Assembly: GCF_002814235.1 (NCBI RefSeq) | Contig: NZ_PHSU01000032.1 | Coordinates: 1 to 64,000, forward strand | DNA length: 64,000 bases | Direction of reading: 5' to 3' | Source of the DNA: Pseudomonas sp. QS1027 | GTDB taxonomy: Bacteria; Pseudomonadota; Gammaproteobacteria; Pseudomonadales; Pseudomonadaceae | Part shown: positions 8,961 to 18,345 of the stretch, piece after piece | Layout of the letters: every line of letters starts with the position of its first letter | Numbering within the stretch: position 1 is the first letter of the stretch | Notes under the pieces: model-generated | Told to the model about the DNA's origin: nothing | Database searches by the model: none | Seen by the model: only the letters and a program-made list of their open reading frames with translations | Position numbers and translations under genes: made by a program

Positions 8961-9857
8961 ATGGACCATCTGACGGATTTGAACAATATGTACCTGTTCG
9001 CCAAGGTGGTGGATCACGGCGGGTTTACGGCCGCGGCGAAGGCGCTGGGGCTGCAAACGTCGAAGCTCAGCCGCCGTGTCAGTGCACTCGAAGCGGAATT
9101 GGGCGTGCGCCTGCTCAATCGCAATTCGCGACGTGTCTCCCTGACCGACGCCGGCCGTCTGTTTCACCAGCATTGCGTGGCCCTGGTGGAGGAAGCCCGG
9201 GCGGCAAAGACAGCCATCGACCAGACACGGGCTTCGCCACAAGGCCTGGTGCGGATCAGTTGTCCATTGGGGGTCTTGCAGATGGGCGCCAGGGCTATCC
9301 TGACGCAATACCTGGAGGACAACCCGTCGGTGCGAATCATGCTGGATGCGACCAACCGGCGTGTCGATGTCATTGAGGAAGGACTGGATATCGCCCTGCG
9401 CGTACGCCTGCTGCCACTGGATGACTCCGAACTGACGCTGCTGCCACTGCTGACCTCCCAGCGCATCCTGGTCGCGAGCCCGGTCTTGTTGGCACAGCAT
9501 GCACCGCTCACGCAATTGGACGATCTGGCGCGTATGCCAACATTGGCCATGGCCAACACCAACAATAAGTATCAGTGGCATTTCCAGGCGCCGCACCCCG
9601 TCGTGTTGACCCACCAGCCAAGGATGGCCACCGATGACCTGGAAACACTGCTGGAAGCAACCTTGAGGGGGATAGGTGTCGCGCAGCTACCGAGCAGCCT
9701 GGTTCAGAGCGATCTGATGCAGGGCCGCCTGGTGCAAATCCTGCCCGAATGCCCATCGCCCAGCGGCAGCCTGCACGCAATCTACCCCTCGCGGCGGGGC
9801 ATGGTTCCCGCCGTGCGCAGTGTGTTGGACGCCCTGCTCGCCGGGTTCAACAGATAG
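8961..9857 (+). CDS. LysR-family transcriptional regulator
   Basis: A 298-residue regulator. The DNA-binding domain shows GGFTAAAKALGLQTSKLSRR at about residues 20-39 with the family's downstream LNRNSRRVSLTDAG. It is divergent from the pirin-SDR operon across a 129-base AT-rich gap, the classic arrangement for a LysR regulator and its target. Confidence 0.9.
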   Translation: MDHLTDLNNMYLFAKVVDHGGFTAAAKALGLQTSKLSRRVSALEAELGVRLLNRNSRRVSLTDAGRLFHQHCVALVEEARAAKTAIDQTRASPQGLVRISCPLGVLQMGARAILTQYLEDNPSVRIMLDATNRRVDVIEEGLDIALRVRLLPLDDSELTLLPLLTSQRILVASPVLLAQHAPLTQLDDLARMPTLAMANTNNKYQWHFQAPHPVVLTHQPRMATDDLETLLEATLRGIGVAQLPSSLVQSDLMQGRLVQILPECPSPSGSLHAIYPSRRGMVPAVRSVLDALLAGFNR

Positions 9858-9860
9858 CGA

Positions 9861-10646
9861 TCAGAACACCAGCTTATAGCCGATGGAAAACAGCATGACC
9901 GCCAGGAAAGGCCGCAAGATGCCATCGGGTACTCGCCCGGCCAGATGGCTGCCGATGTAGATCCCCGGCAACGAGCCCATCAACAGGAAGCCCAGCAGCT
10001 CCCAATTCATATTGCCCATGCTTGCATGCCCCAAACCCGCAACCAGGGTCAGCGGCACCGCGTGGGCGATCTCAGTGCCCACCAGGCGCCGGGTCGGCAG
10101 GAACGGGTAGAGGATAAACAAGGCCACCGTGCCCAGGGCGCCGGCACCGATGGAGGTCAAGGCGACCATGGTGCCGAGGATCAGGCCGGTCAATACCGTC
10201 AGCCCGTTCAACTTCGAGTCACTGATCTTCGAGTGATCGACACCACGCCGATGGGCAAACGCCAGCAACTTGTTCTTGAACAGTACCGCCAGTGCCGTCA
10301 GCAACAGCACAAAACCCAACGATTGCTTGATGATGCTGTTCAAGGCTTCGGGCGCGGTATGCAGGCTGCTCAGAAACCACAAGGTCAACAGCACTGCCGG
10401 AACACTGCCCAGGGTCAACCAACCGGTAATTTTCCAGTCGATATTGTCGTTCTTCCGGTGAACCAGAACACCACCGGACTTGGTGATCGCGGCGTAGAGC
10501 AGGTCCGTGCCCACGGCCGTGGCCGGGTTGATGCCGAACCACAGCAGGATCGGCGTCATCAACGAGCCGCCACCGACGCCGGTCATCCCGACAATAAACC
10601 CGACCACCAAGCCTGCAACGACAAAACCGAAATTACCGACATCCAT
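9861..10646 (-). CDS. TauE/SafE (TSUP) family anion exporter
   Basis: A 261-residue inner-membrane protein with the two-fold TSUP pattern: GFIVGMTGVGGGSLMTPILL near the N-terminus and GTMVALTSIGAGALGTVAL in the second half, plus about seven or eight hydrophobic segments. Family members export sulfite, sulfoacetate or related anions. An in-frame TTG six bases upstream is an alternative start. It converges with the LysR at 8961 (3-base gap) and is not obviously linked to a sulfonate pathway here. Confidence 0.87.
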   Translation of the reverse strand: MDVGNFGFVVAGLVVGFIVGMTGVGGGSLMTPILLWFGINPATAVGTDLLYAAITKSGGVLVHRKNDNIDWKITGWLTLGSVPAVLLTLWFLSSLHTAPEALNSIIKQSLGFVLLLTALAVLFKNKLLAFAHRRGVDHSKISDSKLNGLTVLTGLILGTMVALTSIGAGALGTVALFILYPFLPTRRLVGTEIAHAVPLTLVAGLGHASMGNMNWELLGFLLMGSLPGIYIGSHLAGRVPDGILRPFLAVMLFSIGYKLVF

Positions 10647-10806
10647 TAGCAAGCCCTGGAGAATCTAGCGAGACGACATAAAAATCTGGCGGGCAGCATA
10701 GCGGCTAACGTTATGACTCTTTATATAAATATAATCTAACGTTATAACCATCGCGACACGCGAGCGCTGCGGATCACAATCCGCCTATTGGCGCGGAGCC
10801 ATCCAG

Positions 10807-11202
10807 TCAACGCCCCGGCTGCCACTCCGAATGCTCGGCCAGCCCGTCATACTGCAACCACGGCACATCATGGGATACCCAGATGTGATGCTCGGCCACC
10901 ACGCCCGGGTTGTCATCCAGGGTTGCGACACGCACGATCACCACAGGCAGATGCGGTCTTTCGGCCATCAAATGCGAGCCGCACCGCGAACAGAAATGAC
11001 GCAGCTTGCCCGGCGAGGATTCATAGGCGGTCAGTGCTTCCTGGCCCTTGAGCCAGCGAAAATGCCCGCGCTTGACCCCGGCGGTGGTCGCAAACGCGGC
11101 CGCGTGGGTCTTGCGACAGGTGTGGCAATGACAATGCCCGATCGGCATATCGATAGCGTCGATTTCATACTCAACGGCCCCACAAGCACAGCTGCCCTTC
11201 AT
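10807..11202 (-). CDS. GFA / CENP-V family zinc protein
   Basis: A 131-residue protein with the zinc-binding cysteine pattern of glutathione-dependent formaldehyde-activating-like proteins: SCACGAV at residues 4-10, HCHCHTCRK near 23-31, and FCSRCGSHL near 71-79. The name reflects the fold; most members have no proven activity on formaldehyde. Single gene, 71 bases from the methyltransferase gene. Confidence 0.87.
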   Translation of the reverse strand: MKGSCACGAVEYEIDAIDMPIGHCHCHTCRKTHAAAFATTAGVKRGHFRWLKGQEALTAYESSPGKLRHFCSRCGSHLMAERPHLPVVIVRVATLDDNPGVVAEHHIWVSHDVPWLQYDGLAEHSEWQPGR

Positions 11203-11273
11203 ACCCGCTCCTTGACCATGATCCGTTTCAAGGCACGATCCTAACCAGCGGGCGTCAAGCTGGCCAGCCGGTA

Positions 11274-12044
11274 TCAGTCCAGGCGGATGCAGCGATACGC
11301 CTCGGTCCGGTAAGGAAAGGCAATGATCTCTTTTCCGCGCAAGGCCGGATGGCTTTGAATCAGGGTCTGAAGCTGCTCGGTGACCTGTGCCTTTTCCGCC
11401 GCGGGCAATGCCGCAATAAAACTGACCGACAGAAAGCGGTCGATGATGACTTCCTCGGGCGTGCCCACATGGCTGTATTCAAAACAACTCAGCTCCGGCG
11501 CCGAGAAGTAGTGGCCGTTGAATGGCTTGCGCCAGGCACCGGTGTGAAAACGCGGGGTATCGCCCTCGTAAGGAGTAATGATCCGGGTAATGGCGGCCAC
11601 CCAGTCAACCGACTCGTCACGCACATTCCACACCAGCCCGAGCCGTCCGCCCGGCTTGAGTACCCGGTGAATCTCGGCAAGCGCCGCTTCATGGGCAAAC
11701 CAGTGAAACGCCTGGGCACACAGCAGCGCATCGCCCACCTCGGACTCCAGCGGTATGGCGTCGGCAGTCCCCGACAGCGCCCGAACCGTCGGTAGGCGTG
11801 CAACCAATTCGGCCCGCATGGCCTCGACCGGCTCGACGGCCGTCACCGTGGCACCGGTCGTCGCCAGCAGCCGAGTGAACTTGCCAGTGCCGGCCCCCAG
11901 ATCGATAACCTGCGCATCGGGCACGATACCCAGGCTGTCGCGCAACCACGACAGCAACTCGGCAGGATAGTCAGGACGCCCGTGGGCATAAGTTTTGGCT
12001 TCAGCGCTGAAACCGACTTGTGCTGCCTTGTGAACGCCCGACAT
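11274..12044 (-). CDS. Class I SAM-dependent methyltransferase
   Basis: A 256-residue methyltransferase. SAM-binding motif I is VIDLGAGTGKFT (47-58), the acidic end of strand 2 is AVEPVEAMR, and the post-I region is ALLCAQAFHWF. It belongs to the methyltransferase_11/25-like group. AGAGG is eight bases before the ATG at 12044 but only two from the ATG at 12050, so 12044 is preferred. The substrate is unknown. Confidence 0.85.
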   Translation of the reverse strand: MSGVHKAAQVGFSAEAKTYAHGRPDYPAELLSWLRDSLGIVPDAQVIDLGAGTGKFTRLLATTGATVTAVEPVEAMRAELVARLPTVRALSGTADAIPLESEVGDALLCAQAFHWFAHEAALAEIHRVLKPGGRLGLVWNVRDESVDWVAAITRIITPYEGDTPRFHTGAWRKPFNGHYFSAPELSCFEYSHVGTPEEVIIDRFLSVSFIAALPAAEKAQVTEQLQTLIQSHPALRGKEIIAFPYRTEAYRCIRLD

Positions 12045-12087
12045 GACCATAACCTCTTTGGATTAACCCGATAAATACAGCCCAGCG

Positions 12088-12648
12088 TCAGTCATCCAGC
12101 CCCTGGGGCGGCGCAGCCTGCTTACCGGCCTTCTCGGCCTTGGCACCTTTTGCACCCTTCGCCGGCTTGGCTTCAGGCGGCGCCGGTGGCGCAGGCGCGA
12201 CAGTGGCTTTCTCCGAGGCCGGCAAGGCATCGACCGCACTGAGCACATCCTTGAATGCAATCGGCCCATCGTGTTCGAGGATCTTCTGCACGCCGTCCTT
12301 GCCCACCAGGATCACCGTGGACTTGTCCTCCGGCGTGACCCCCAGCTTGAGCCCGCGAATCAGTGCCATGGTAGCTGGCTGCTCCATCCATTTGCCCGCG
12401 CGCTTGCCGACGGTCTGGGCCACTTCGTAGAGCACCAGTTGACGATCATCGATGTCCTTCTTGTTGGCCGGGTCAGCGATGGCCTTCGTCAGGCTGACCA
12501 ATGTGGGATCCACCGTACTCGGCGCAATCACGATCAACGGGCGGTTCTTCCCCAGATCCTGGGCCAGCGGAGACGGATCATCGGCCGCCCAGACGGGACT
12601 TGCAGCAACGATGGACAGTACAGCGAGGGTCAAAGACCGGATGAACAT
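12088..12648 (-). CDS. DUF4174-like exported protein with a Lys/Ala/Pro-rich tail
   Basis: A 186-residue protein with a Sec signal peptide (cleavage probably after ASPVWA, about residue 21). The middle part resembles DUF4174, a thioredoxin-like domain of unknown function (RPLIVIAPSTVDP, VILVGKDGVQKILEHDG), but lacks a CxxC. The last 40 residues are low-complexity Pro/Ala/Lys repeats (PAPPAPPEAKPAKGAKGAKA). A near-perfect GGAGGTG precedes the start. Probably periplasmic; the role is unknown. Confidence 0.75.
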   Translation of the reverse strand: MFIRSLTLAVLSIVAASPVWAADDPSPLAQDLGKNRPLIVIAPSTVDPTLVSLTKAIADPANKKDIDDRQLVLYEVAQTVGKRAGKWMEQPATMALIRGLKLGVTPEDKSTVILVGKDGVQKILEHDGPIAFKDVLSAVDALPASEKATVAPAPPAPPEAKPAKGAKGAKAEKAGKQAAPPQGLDD

Positions 12649-12717
12649 ACACACCTCCTTCGGATATTCATGGGGTAATGATTGCGCATCGCCGGAAAAG
12701 GTCCACACGCAACGCAG

Positions 12718-13620
12718 TTATTTTTCGAAATTCAAGTAACTTGATCTTTCCTCCTGTAACACATCGAACAATGCCTGGGCCGCCGCCGACAGCTCATGGC
12801 CGGGTTTGGTCAGCACACCGATGGCCCGTTCGACCACCGGATCGCACAAGGTGATGCAGCGCGCGCCCAGCTCGCGCATCTGCCCGACACACAACGCCGG
12901 TACCGCGCTCACCCCCAACCCGCTGGCGACCATCCGCCCTACCGTAGCCAGTTGATGGCTCTCGAATTCCACCGGCAAGCTCATGTCCCGTGCCCGCAGA
13001 TGCTCCTCCAGCATCACCCGTACCGTGGACGGGCGCTGCAAGGTGATGAAGGGTTGCGTCAGCAAGGTGGGCCAATCGATCTGCGCCTGATCGACCCAGG
13101 GCGAATCCGCCGGCACCACGGCGACGAAACGGTCGATATACAGCGGCGTGAAGGTCAGCGACGAGCCCTGCTGCGGCTCGAAGGCCACCCCCAGTTCCAC
13201 CTGGCCATCACGCACCATCTCCAGCACCTGCTCGTTGATCACGTCGTTGACCGTAACATTGACCTGGGGATAGCGTGCACGGAAAGTCTTGAGGATCGGT
13301 GGTAGCAGGTTACCGGCGAATGACGGCATGGCGGCCAGGGTCACGCGACCACGCTGCAAGGTGAAGCGCTGGCGCAATTCATCCTCGGCATTGTCCCAAT
13401 CGGCGATCAGGCGCCGGGCCAGTGGCACCAGGACCTCGCCTTCCGGGGTCAACGCGACGTTGCGCGTGTTGCGGCTGAACAGCCGCCCGCCCAGGCCTTC
13501 TTCGAGGGCCTTGATGGTCAGGCTCAGGGCCGATTGCGACAAATAGAGACGCTCGCCCGCCACGGCGAAGCTCAGGCTCTGGGCAACGGCAAGAAAGGCC
13601 CTAAGCTGTTTAACGGTCAT
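12718..13620 (-). CDS. dhcR: LysR-family regulator of the dhcA-dhcB-atoB operon
   Basis: A 300-residue LysR protein with the helix-turn-helix at about residues 16-36 (LSFAVAGERLYLSQSALSLT). It is divergent from dhcA with 141 bases between the starts. The same order (LysR, then dhcA, dhcB, atoB) is the carnitine/acetoacetate catabolism locus of P. aeruginosa, where the regulator is called DhcR. The assignment rests on this synteny. A palindrome at 13653-13666 is its probable operator. Confidence 0.83.
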   Translation of the reverse strand: MTVKQLRAFLAVAQSLSFAVAGERLYLSQSALSLTIKALEEGLGGRLFSRNTRNVALTPEGEVLVPLARRLIADWDNAEDELRQRFTLQRGRVTLAAMPSFAGNLLPPILKTFRARYPQVNVTVNDVINEQVLEMVRDGQVELGVAFEPQQGSSLTFTPLYIDRFVAVVPADSPWVDQAQIDWPTLLTQPFITLQRPSTVRVMLEEHLRARDMSLPVEFESHQLATVGRMVASGLGVSAVPALCVGQMRELGARCITLCDPVVERAIGVLTKPGHELSAAAQALFDVLQEERSSYLNFEK

Positions 13621-13652
13621 GAACGAGGTCTCTACTGAAGAAAAGGGTATTG

Positions 13653-13666
13653 TTGATCTTTATCAA
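13653..13666. promoter_or_regulatory. Candidate LysR operator between dhcR and dhcA
   Basis: The 14-bp palindrome TTGATCTTTATCAA (arms TTGAT / ATCAA, 4-bp centre) lies 33 bp upstream of dhcR and 96 bp upstream of dhcA. An interrupted dyad of about this size in a divergent promoter is what LysR regulators bind. The surrounding bases are AT-rich. Confidence 0.5.
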
Positions 13667-13761
13667 TCAATCGACCCTAAAAATCAACTTAACAAATATA
13701 TCTCCCGGAGCAACACTGACCTCCAACGGCGAGTCCGACAAACAACAAGAGGATGGTGCAT

Positions 13762-14460
13762 ATGGCAGGTTTCGATAAACGCGTGTCTTCCTATGAAGAA
13801 GCCCTGGCCGGGCTCGAGGATGGCATGACAGTCCTGAGTGGCGGCTTCGGTCTGTGTGGCATCCCCGAGAACCTGATCGCCGAGATCAAGCGCAAAGGCA
13901 CCCGTGACCTGACCGTGGTCTCGAACAACTGCGGCGTCGACGGTTTCGGCCTCGGCGTGCTGCTGGAAGACCGGCAGATCCGTAAAGTGGTCGCCTCTTA
14001 TGTCGGTGAAAACGCCCTCTTCGAAAAACAACTGCTCAGCGGTGAAATCGAAGTGGTGCTGACCCCCCAAGGCACCCTGGCCGAGAAAATGCGCGCCGGT
14101 GGCGCCGGTATCCCGGCCTTCTTCACGGCCACCGGGGTCGGCACCCCGGTCGCCGACGGCAAGGAAACCCGTGAATTCAACGGCCGTCCGTACCTGATGG
14201 AAGAGTCCATCACCGGCGACTTCGCCATCGTCAAAGGCTGGAAAGCCGACCACTTCGGCAATGTCATCTATCGCCACACCGCCCAGAACTTCAACCCGTT
14301 GGCCGCGACCGCCGGCAAGATCACCGTGGTCGAAGTCGAGGAAATCGTCGAACCCGGCGAGCTGGACCCGGCGCAGATCCACACCCCTGGCATCTACGTC
14401 GACCGGATCATCTGCGGCACGTTCGAGAAACGCATCGAACAGCGCACCGTGCGCAAGTGA
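13762..14460 (+). CDS. dhcA: 3-oxoacid CoA-transferase, subunit A (dehydrocarnitine CoA-transferase)
   Basis: A 232-residue class I CoA-transferase alpha subunit. It shows the oxyanion/CoA loop GGFGLCGIPE (27-36), VSNNCGVDGFGLG, and the conserved TPQGTLAEKMRAGGAGIPAF stretch. Family enzymes move CoA from succinyl-CoA or acetyl-CoA to a 3-keto acid through a glutamyl-CoA intermediate on subunit B. Order and sequence match P. aeruginosa DhcA, which activates 3-dehydrocarnitine. The ATG at 13762 is nine bases after AAGAGG; an ATG nine bases earlier directly abuts that site and is less likely. Confidence 0.88.
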   Translation: MAGFDKRVSSYEEALAGLEDGMTVLSGGFGLCGIPENLIAEIKRKGTRDLTVVSNNCGVDGFGLGVLLEDRQIRKVVASYVGENALFEKQLLSGEIEVVLTPQGTLAEKMRAGGAGIPAFFTATGVGTPVADGKETREFNGRPYLMEESITGDFAIVKGWKADHFGNVIYRHTAQNFNPLAATAGKITVVEVEEIVEPGELDPAQIHTPGIYVDRIICGTFEKRIEQRTVRK

Positions 14461-14497
14461 CCCCCGGCCCATCCCTCGACTAACGGAGAACAAGAAC

Positions 14498-15157
14498 ATG
14501 GCACTTTCCCGCGAACAAATGGCCCAGCGCGTCGCCCGCGAAATGCAGGACGGCTACTACGTGAACCTGGGCATCGGTATTCCGACCCTGGTCGCCAACT
14601 ACATCCCGGCCGGCATGGAAGTCATGCTGCAATCGGAAAACGGACTGCTCGGCATGGGCGCCTTTCCGACTGATGACGAAGTCGATGCCGACATGATCAA
14701 CGCCGGCAAACAAACCGTCACCGCCCGTATCGGCGCGTCGATCTTTTCCTCGGCCGAGTCCTTCGCGATGATTCGCGGCGGCCATATCGACCTGACGGTG
14801 CTCGGCGCCTTTGAAGTCGACGTCGAAGGCAATATCGCCTCCTGGATGATCCCCGGCAAACTGGTCAAGGGCATGGGCGGCGCCATGGACCTGGTGGCCG
14901 GCGCGGACAACATCATCGTCACCATGACCCATGCGTCCAAGGACGGCGAGTCGAAACTGCTGTCGCGTTGCAGCCTGCCGCTGACCGGTGCTCGCTGCAT
15001 CAAGCGCGTGTTGACCGACCTGGCCTACCTGGAAATCGAAAACGGTGCGTTCATTCTCAAGGAGCGGGCGCCTGGCGTCAGCGTCGAAGAGATTGTCAGC
15101 AAGACCGCGGGTAAACTGATCGTTCCCGACCACGTGCCTGAAATGCAGTTTTCCTGA
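14498..15157 (+). CDS. dhcB: 3-oxoacid CoA-transferase, subunit B (dehydrocarnitine CoA-transferase)
   Basis: A 219-residue class I CoA-transferase beta subunit. The catalytic glutamate is Glu47 in the motif QSENGLLGMG; LGIGIPT precedes it and GGHIDLTVLGAFEVD follows. It starts 37 bases after dhcA with CGGAGAA upstream, and forms a heteromer with DhcA. It is followed at 14 bases by the thiolase that would cleave the acetoacetyl-CoA-type product. Confidence 0.88.
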   Translation: MALSREQMAQRVAREMQDGYYVNLGIGIPTLVANYIPAGMEVMLQSENGLLGMGAFPTDDEVDADMINAGKQTVTARIGASIFSSAESFAMIRGGHIDLTVLGAFEVDVEGNIASWMIPGKLVKGMGGAMDLVAGADNIIVTMTHASKDGESKLLSRCSLPLTGARCIKRVLTDLAYLEIENGAFILKERAPGVSVEEIVSKTAGKLIVPDHVPEMQFS

Positions 15158-15171
15158 TGAGGAATGAAGCG

Positions 15172-16350
15172 ATGCAAGATGTAGTGATTGTGGCCGCCAC
15201 CCGTACCGCGGTGGGCAGTTTCCAGGGTTCGCTGGCGAATATCTCCGCCGTGGACCTGGGCGCTGCGGTGATCCGCCAGTTGCTGGAACAGACCGGCCTG
15301 GACGGTGCGCTGGTCGATGAAGTGATCATGGGCCAGGTGCTCACCGCCGGTGCCGGGCAGAATCCCGCACGCCAGGCCGCGATCAAGGCCGGCCTGCCTC
15401 ACGCGGTGCCAGCCATGACCCTGAACAAGGTCTGCGGCTCGGGCCTCAAGGCCCTGCACCTGGCGACCCAGGCGATTCGCTGCGGCGATGCCGAGGTGAT
15501 CATCGCCGGCGGCCAGGAGAACATGAGCCTGTCCAACTACGTGATGCCCGGCGCCCGCACCGGCCTGCGCATGGGTCATGCGCAGATCGTCGACACCATG
15601 ATCAGCGACGGCCTGTGGGATGCGTTCAACGACTACCACATGGGCATCACCGCCGAGAACCTGGTGGCCAAGTACGACATCAGCCGTGAAGCGCAGGATG
15701 CGTTTGCCGCCGCGTCCCAGCAGAAAGCCGTTGCCGCCATTGAAGCCGGGCGCTTCGTCGACGAGATCACCCCGATCCTGATTCCCCAGCGCAAGGGCGA
15801 CCCGGTGGCTTTCGCCACCGACGAGCAACCACGCGCCGGGACCACCGCCGAGTCGCTGGGCAAGCTCAAGCCGGCGTTCAAGAAAGACGGCACGGTCACC
15901 GCCGGCAACGCTTCGTCGCTGAACGACGGTGCCGCCGCCGTGATCCTGATGAGCGCCGCCAAAGCCAAGGCCCTTGGTTTGCCGGTGCTGGCGAAGATCG
16001 CTGCTTATGCCAACGCAGGTGTCGACCCGGCGATCATGGGTATCGGTCCGGTCAGCGCCACCCGTCGTTGCCTGGACAAGGCCGGCTGGTCCCTCGACCA
16101 GTTGGACCTGATCGAGGCCAACGAAGCCTTTGCCGCCCAGGCGTTGTCGGTGGGCAAGGAGCTGGGTTGGGACGCGGCCAAGGTCAACGTCAATGGCGGT
16201 GCGATTGCGTTGGGTCACCCGATCGGCGCCTCGGGCTGCCGGGTGCTGGTGACGCTGCTGCATGAAATGCTCAAGCGCGATGCGAAAAAAGGCCTGGCGA
16301 CCTTGTGCATCGGCGGTGGGCAAGGCGTGGCGCTGGCGATCGAGCGCTAG
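15172..16350 (+). CDS. atoB: Acetyl-CoA acetyltransferase (thiolase)
   Basis: A 392-residue thiolase with all catalytic landmarks: nucleophile Cys88 in NKVCGSGLKAL, the EANEAFAAQ loop, His in GHPIGASG, and the second Cys in CIGGGQG (379). It cleaves acetoacetyl-CoA to two acetyl-CoA, the last step after DhcAB. ATG at 15172 is preceded by AGGAA. It ends the three-gene operon; a REP pair follows. Confidence 0.9.
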   Translation: MQDVVIVAATRTAVGSFQGSLANISAVDLGAAVIRQLLEQTGLDGALVDEVIMGQVLTAGAGQNPARQAAIKAGLPHAVPAMTLNKVCGSGLKALHLATQAIRCGDAEVIIAGGQENMSLSNYVMPGARTGLRMGHAQIVDTMISDGLWDAFNDYHMGITAENLVAKYDISREAQDAFAAASQQKAVAAIEAGRFVDEITPILIPQRKGDPVAFATDEQPRAGTTAESLGKLKPAFKKDGTVTAGNASSLNDGAAAVILMSAAKAKALGLPVLAKIAAYANAGVDPAIMGIGPVSATRRCLDKAGWSLDQLDLIEANEAFAAQALSVGKELGWDAAKVNVNGGAIALGHPIGASGCRVLVTLLHEMLKRDAKKGLATLCIGGGQGVALAIER

Positions 16351-16389
16351 TTCCCCAGGGCGAGCAACCCTCGCCCGACGGCCCCCAAT

Positions 16390-16478
16390 CCTGTAGGAGC
16401 CGGCTTGCTGGCGATCCAGGCGACGCGGTTTTGCAGAGACCGCGTCGATACCCTCGCCAGCAAGGCGGCTCCTACAGG
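16390..16478. repeat. REP pair (inverted)
   Basis: Two inverted copies of the Pseudomonas REP core, CTGTAGGAGCCGGCTTGCTG on the left and its near complement on the right (CCTCGCCAGCAAGGCGGCTC), bounded by CCTGTAGG/CCTACAGG. It sits between atoB and the PfpI-like gene. Confidence 0.9.
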
Positions 16479-16595
16479 TCGGCGTACGCTGTCACTGCGC
16501 CATCTCCTACAAGTTTCATGGCGTTATCTGGCACAGCCAGGTAACGATCCTGCTGCTATCCTCGAGCTCTACCCTGTAGAAATCGAGCCACCTGC

Positions 16596-17354
16596 ATGAT
16601 CCTTATCCTGCTCCCCCACTCCGACTACGACCCCACCGAAAGCAGCGTCCCCTGGCAGGCCATGCGCCGGGCCGGAATCGAGGTGCGCTTTGCCACCCCG
16701 CTGGGCGCCCCGGCCTACGCCGATCCACGTCTGGTGGAGCACGGCTTCGGCCTGCTGAACCCCATGCTGATGACCCGCGACAGCGATCTGCAAAGCTACA
16801 ACACGATGATCACCGACGAGCATTTTCGCCAACCGCTGGCCTACGCCGATGTCGACCCCACGCAGTTCGAAGGCCTGTTCGTTCCGGGTGGGCATGCCGA
16901 GGGCATGCGCAGCCTGCTGGAGTCGGATGTGGCCAAACGTATCGTCCTGCACTTCTTCAAGACCGGCAAACCCGTCGGCTCGGTGTGCCACGGCCCGCTG
17001 CTGCTGGCCCGCACCCTCGACCCCGACAGCGGGCGCTCGGTGCTCCACGGGCGCAAGGTCACCGCGTTGCTGTCCACCACCATGGAACTGGCCGCCTGGC
17101 TGATCACCGCGCCGTGGCTCGGACGCTACTACCGGACCTATCCGCAAACCGTCGAGTCCGAGATCAAGGCGGCACTGGCCAGTCCAAAAGACTTTTCCCA
17201 AGGCCCGCCGGCACTGCTGCGCGATTCCGCGGCCAAACCGGGCCGTGGCTTCGTGGTCCGCGACGGCAACCTGCTGACCGCACGCTGGCCGGGAGATTGC
17301 CATCGCCTGTCGGCTGAATGGGTCAAGATGCTGAGACCTGCACAGGCCGCATAG
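16596..17354 (+). CDS. Type 1 glutamine amidotransferase-like (DJ-1/PfpI superfamily) protein
   Basis: A 252-residue protein with the class I GATase fold: FVPGGHAEGMRSL around 96-108 and the nucleophile elbow VCHGPLLLA with Cys131-His132. This is the PfpI/Hsp31-type active site; members include glyoxalase III, amidases and chaperones. The C-terminus has an added helical region. Monocistronic, convergent with the sugar ABC operon. Confidence 0.83.
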   Translation: MILILLPHSDYDPTESSVPWQAMRRAGIEVRFATPLGAPAYADPRLVEHGFGLLNPMLMTRDSDLQSYNTMITDEHFRQPLAYADVDPTQFEGLFVPGGHAEGMRSLLESDVAKRIVLHFFKTGKPVGSVCHGPLLLARTLDPDSGRSVLHGRKVTALLSTTMELAAWLITAPWLGRYYRTYPQTVESEIKAALASPKDFSQGPPALLRDSAAKPGRGFVVRDGNLLTARWPGDCHRLSAEWVKMLRPAQAA

Positions 17355-17373
17355 ACGCGCCGACCGGCTGGAC

Positions 17374-18345
17374 CTATCCGGCCAGCCGCCGTGAGGCAAA
17401 GCTGAACGCCAGCACGATAAAGATCAACGCCCCGGTCGCCACCTGCTGCCAGTAGAAATTCCAGCCGATCAGCAGCAGCCCGTTGGCGATCACGTTGATA
17501 AACAACACCCCCAGCAAGGTCCCGGGAATATTCGCCCGGCCCTGGCGGTTGAGGGTGGTGCCGATAAACACCGCGCCAATCGCATTGAGCAGGAACGCAT
17601 TGCCGGACAAAGGCACGTAGGCATTGACCGTGGACGCGAGCAGTACCCCGGCGACGCCACAGGCCAAGGCACCGGCAAGTGCAACGCTGGTCGCGATACG
17701 CCGCACCGACAAGCCCGAGTAATACGCCAGCAGCGGTTGCGTGCCCTGGGCCAGCAGCTCACGACCCAAGCGACCGCGCCCCAATATCACCCCGTACAGC
17801 AGCGCCAACACCCCTACCGCGAGCAGCGGCAAGGGCGCGCCGAGCAAAGTCAGGCTGGTCAGGCCCGGCCGTACATCCGCGGCGATATAGATCGGCTGGC
17901 CGCCGTCCGAGAGCAACTGCTGGGCACTGGTGCCGATAAACAGAGTGCCCAGGGTCGCCAGGAAAGGACTGATCCGCAACACGGCGATCAGCCCCGCATT
18001 GAACAACCCCACCAGCAAGCCGGCCCCCAGCGCTCCGACCAGGGCCAAGCCCAGTCCGTGACCGGCATTGAGCAACACCACGAAGCTGAAACTGGCGAAA
18101 TCCAGTGCCGTGCCCACCGACAGGTCCATGCCCCCGGCCGCCACCGCGCAGGTCATGCCGATAGCGACAATCGCCAGCGGGACAAAGCCGTTCAGCAACA
18201 GGCTCGTCAGGTTGCCGCCACTGAGAAAGCCCGGTGCCCGCCAGGCGAAAAGCACTGTGATAACCAGCAATACCAGGGGTAAGGTCAACGGCAGCACAAC
18301 TTGCCAGCCCCCACGACCACCCAGTGACGCAGTGCCGACACTCAT
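17374..18345 (-). CDS. Sugar ABC transporter permease (YjfF/RbsC type)
   Basis: A 323-residue inner-membrane permease of the ribose/galactofuranose importer type with about nine or ten hydrophobic segments. Family motifs include AAGGMDLSVG near residue 68 and the loop IGTTLNRQGRANIPGTLLG near the C-terminus. Its start overlaps the end of the preceding permease gene by 4 bp (ATGA). It is the last gene of the operon binding protein, ATPase, permease, permease, the same composition as E. coli ytfQRT-yjfF. Confidence 0.87.
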   Translation of the reverse strand: MSVGTASLGGRGGWQVVLPLTLPLVLLVITVLFAWRAPGFLSGGNLTSLLLNGFVPLAIVAIGMTCAVAAGGMDLSVGTALDFASFSFVVLLNAGHGLGLALVGALGAGLLVGLFNAGLIAVLRISPFLATLGTLFIGTSAQQLLSDGGQPIYIAADVRPGLTSLTLLGAPLPLLAVGVLALLYGVILGRGRLGRELLAQGTQPLLAYYSGLSVRRIATSVALAGALACGVAGVLLASTVNAYVPLSGNAFLLNAIGAVFIGTTLNRQGRANIPGTLLGVLFINVIANGLLLIGWNFYWQQVATGALIFIVLAFSFASRRLAG

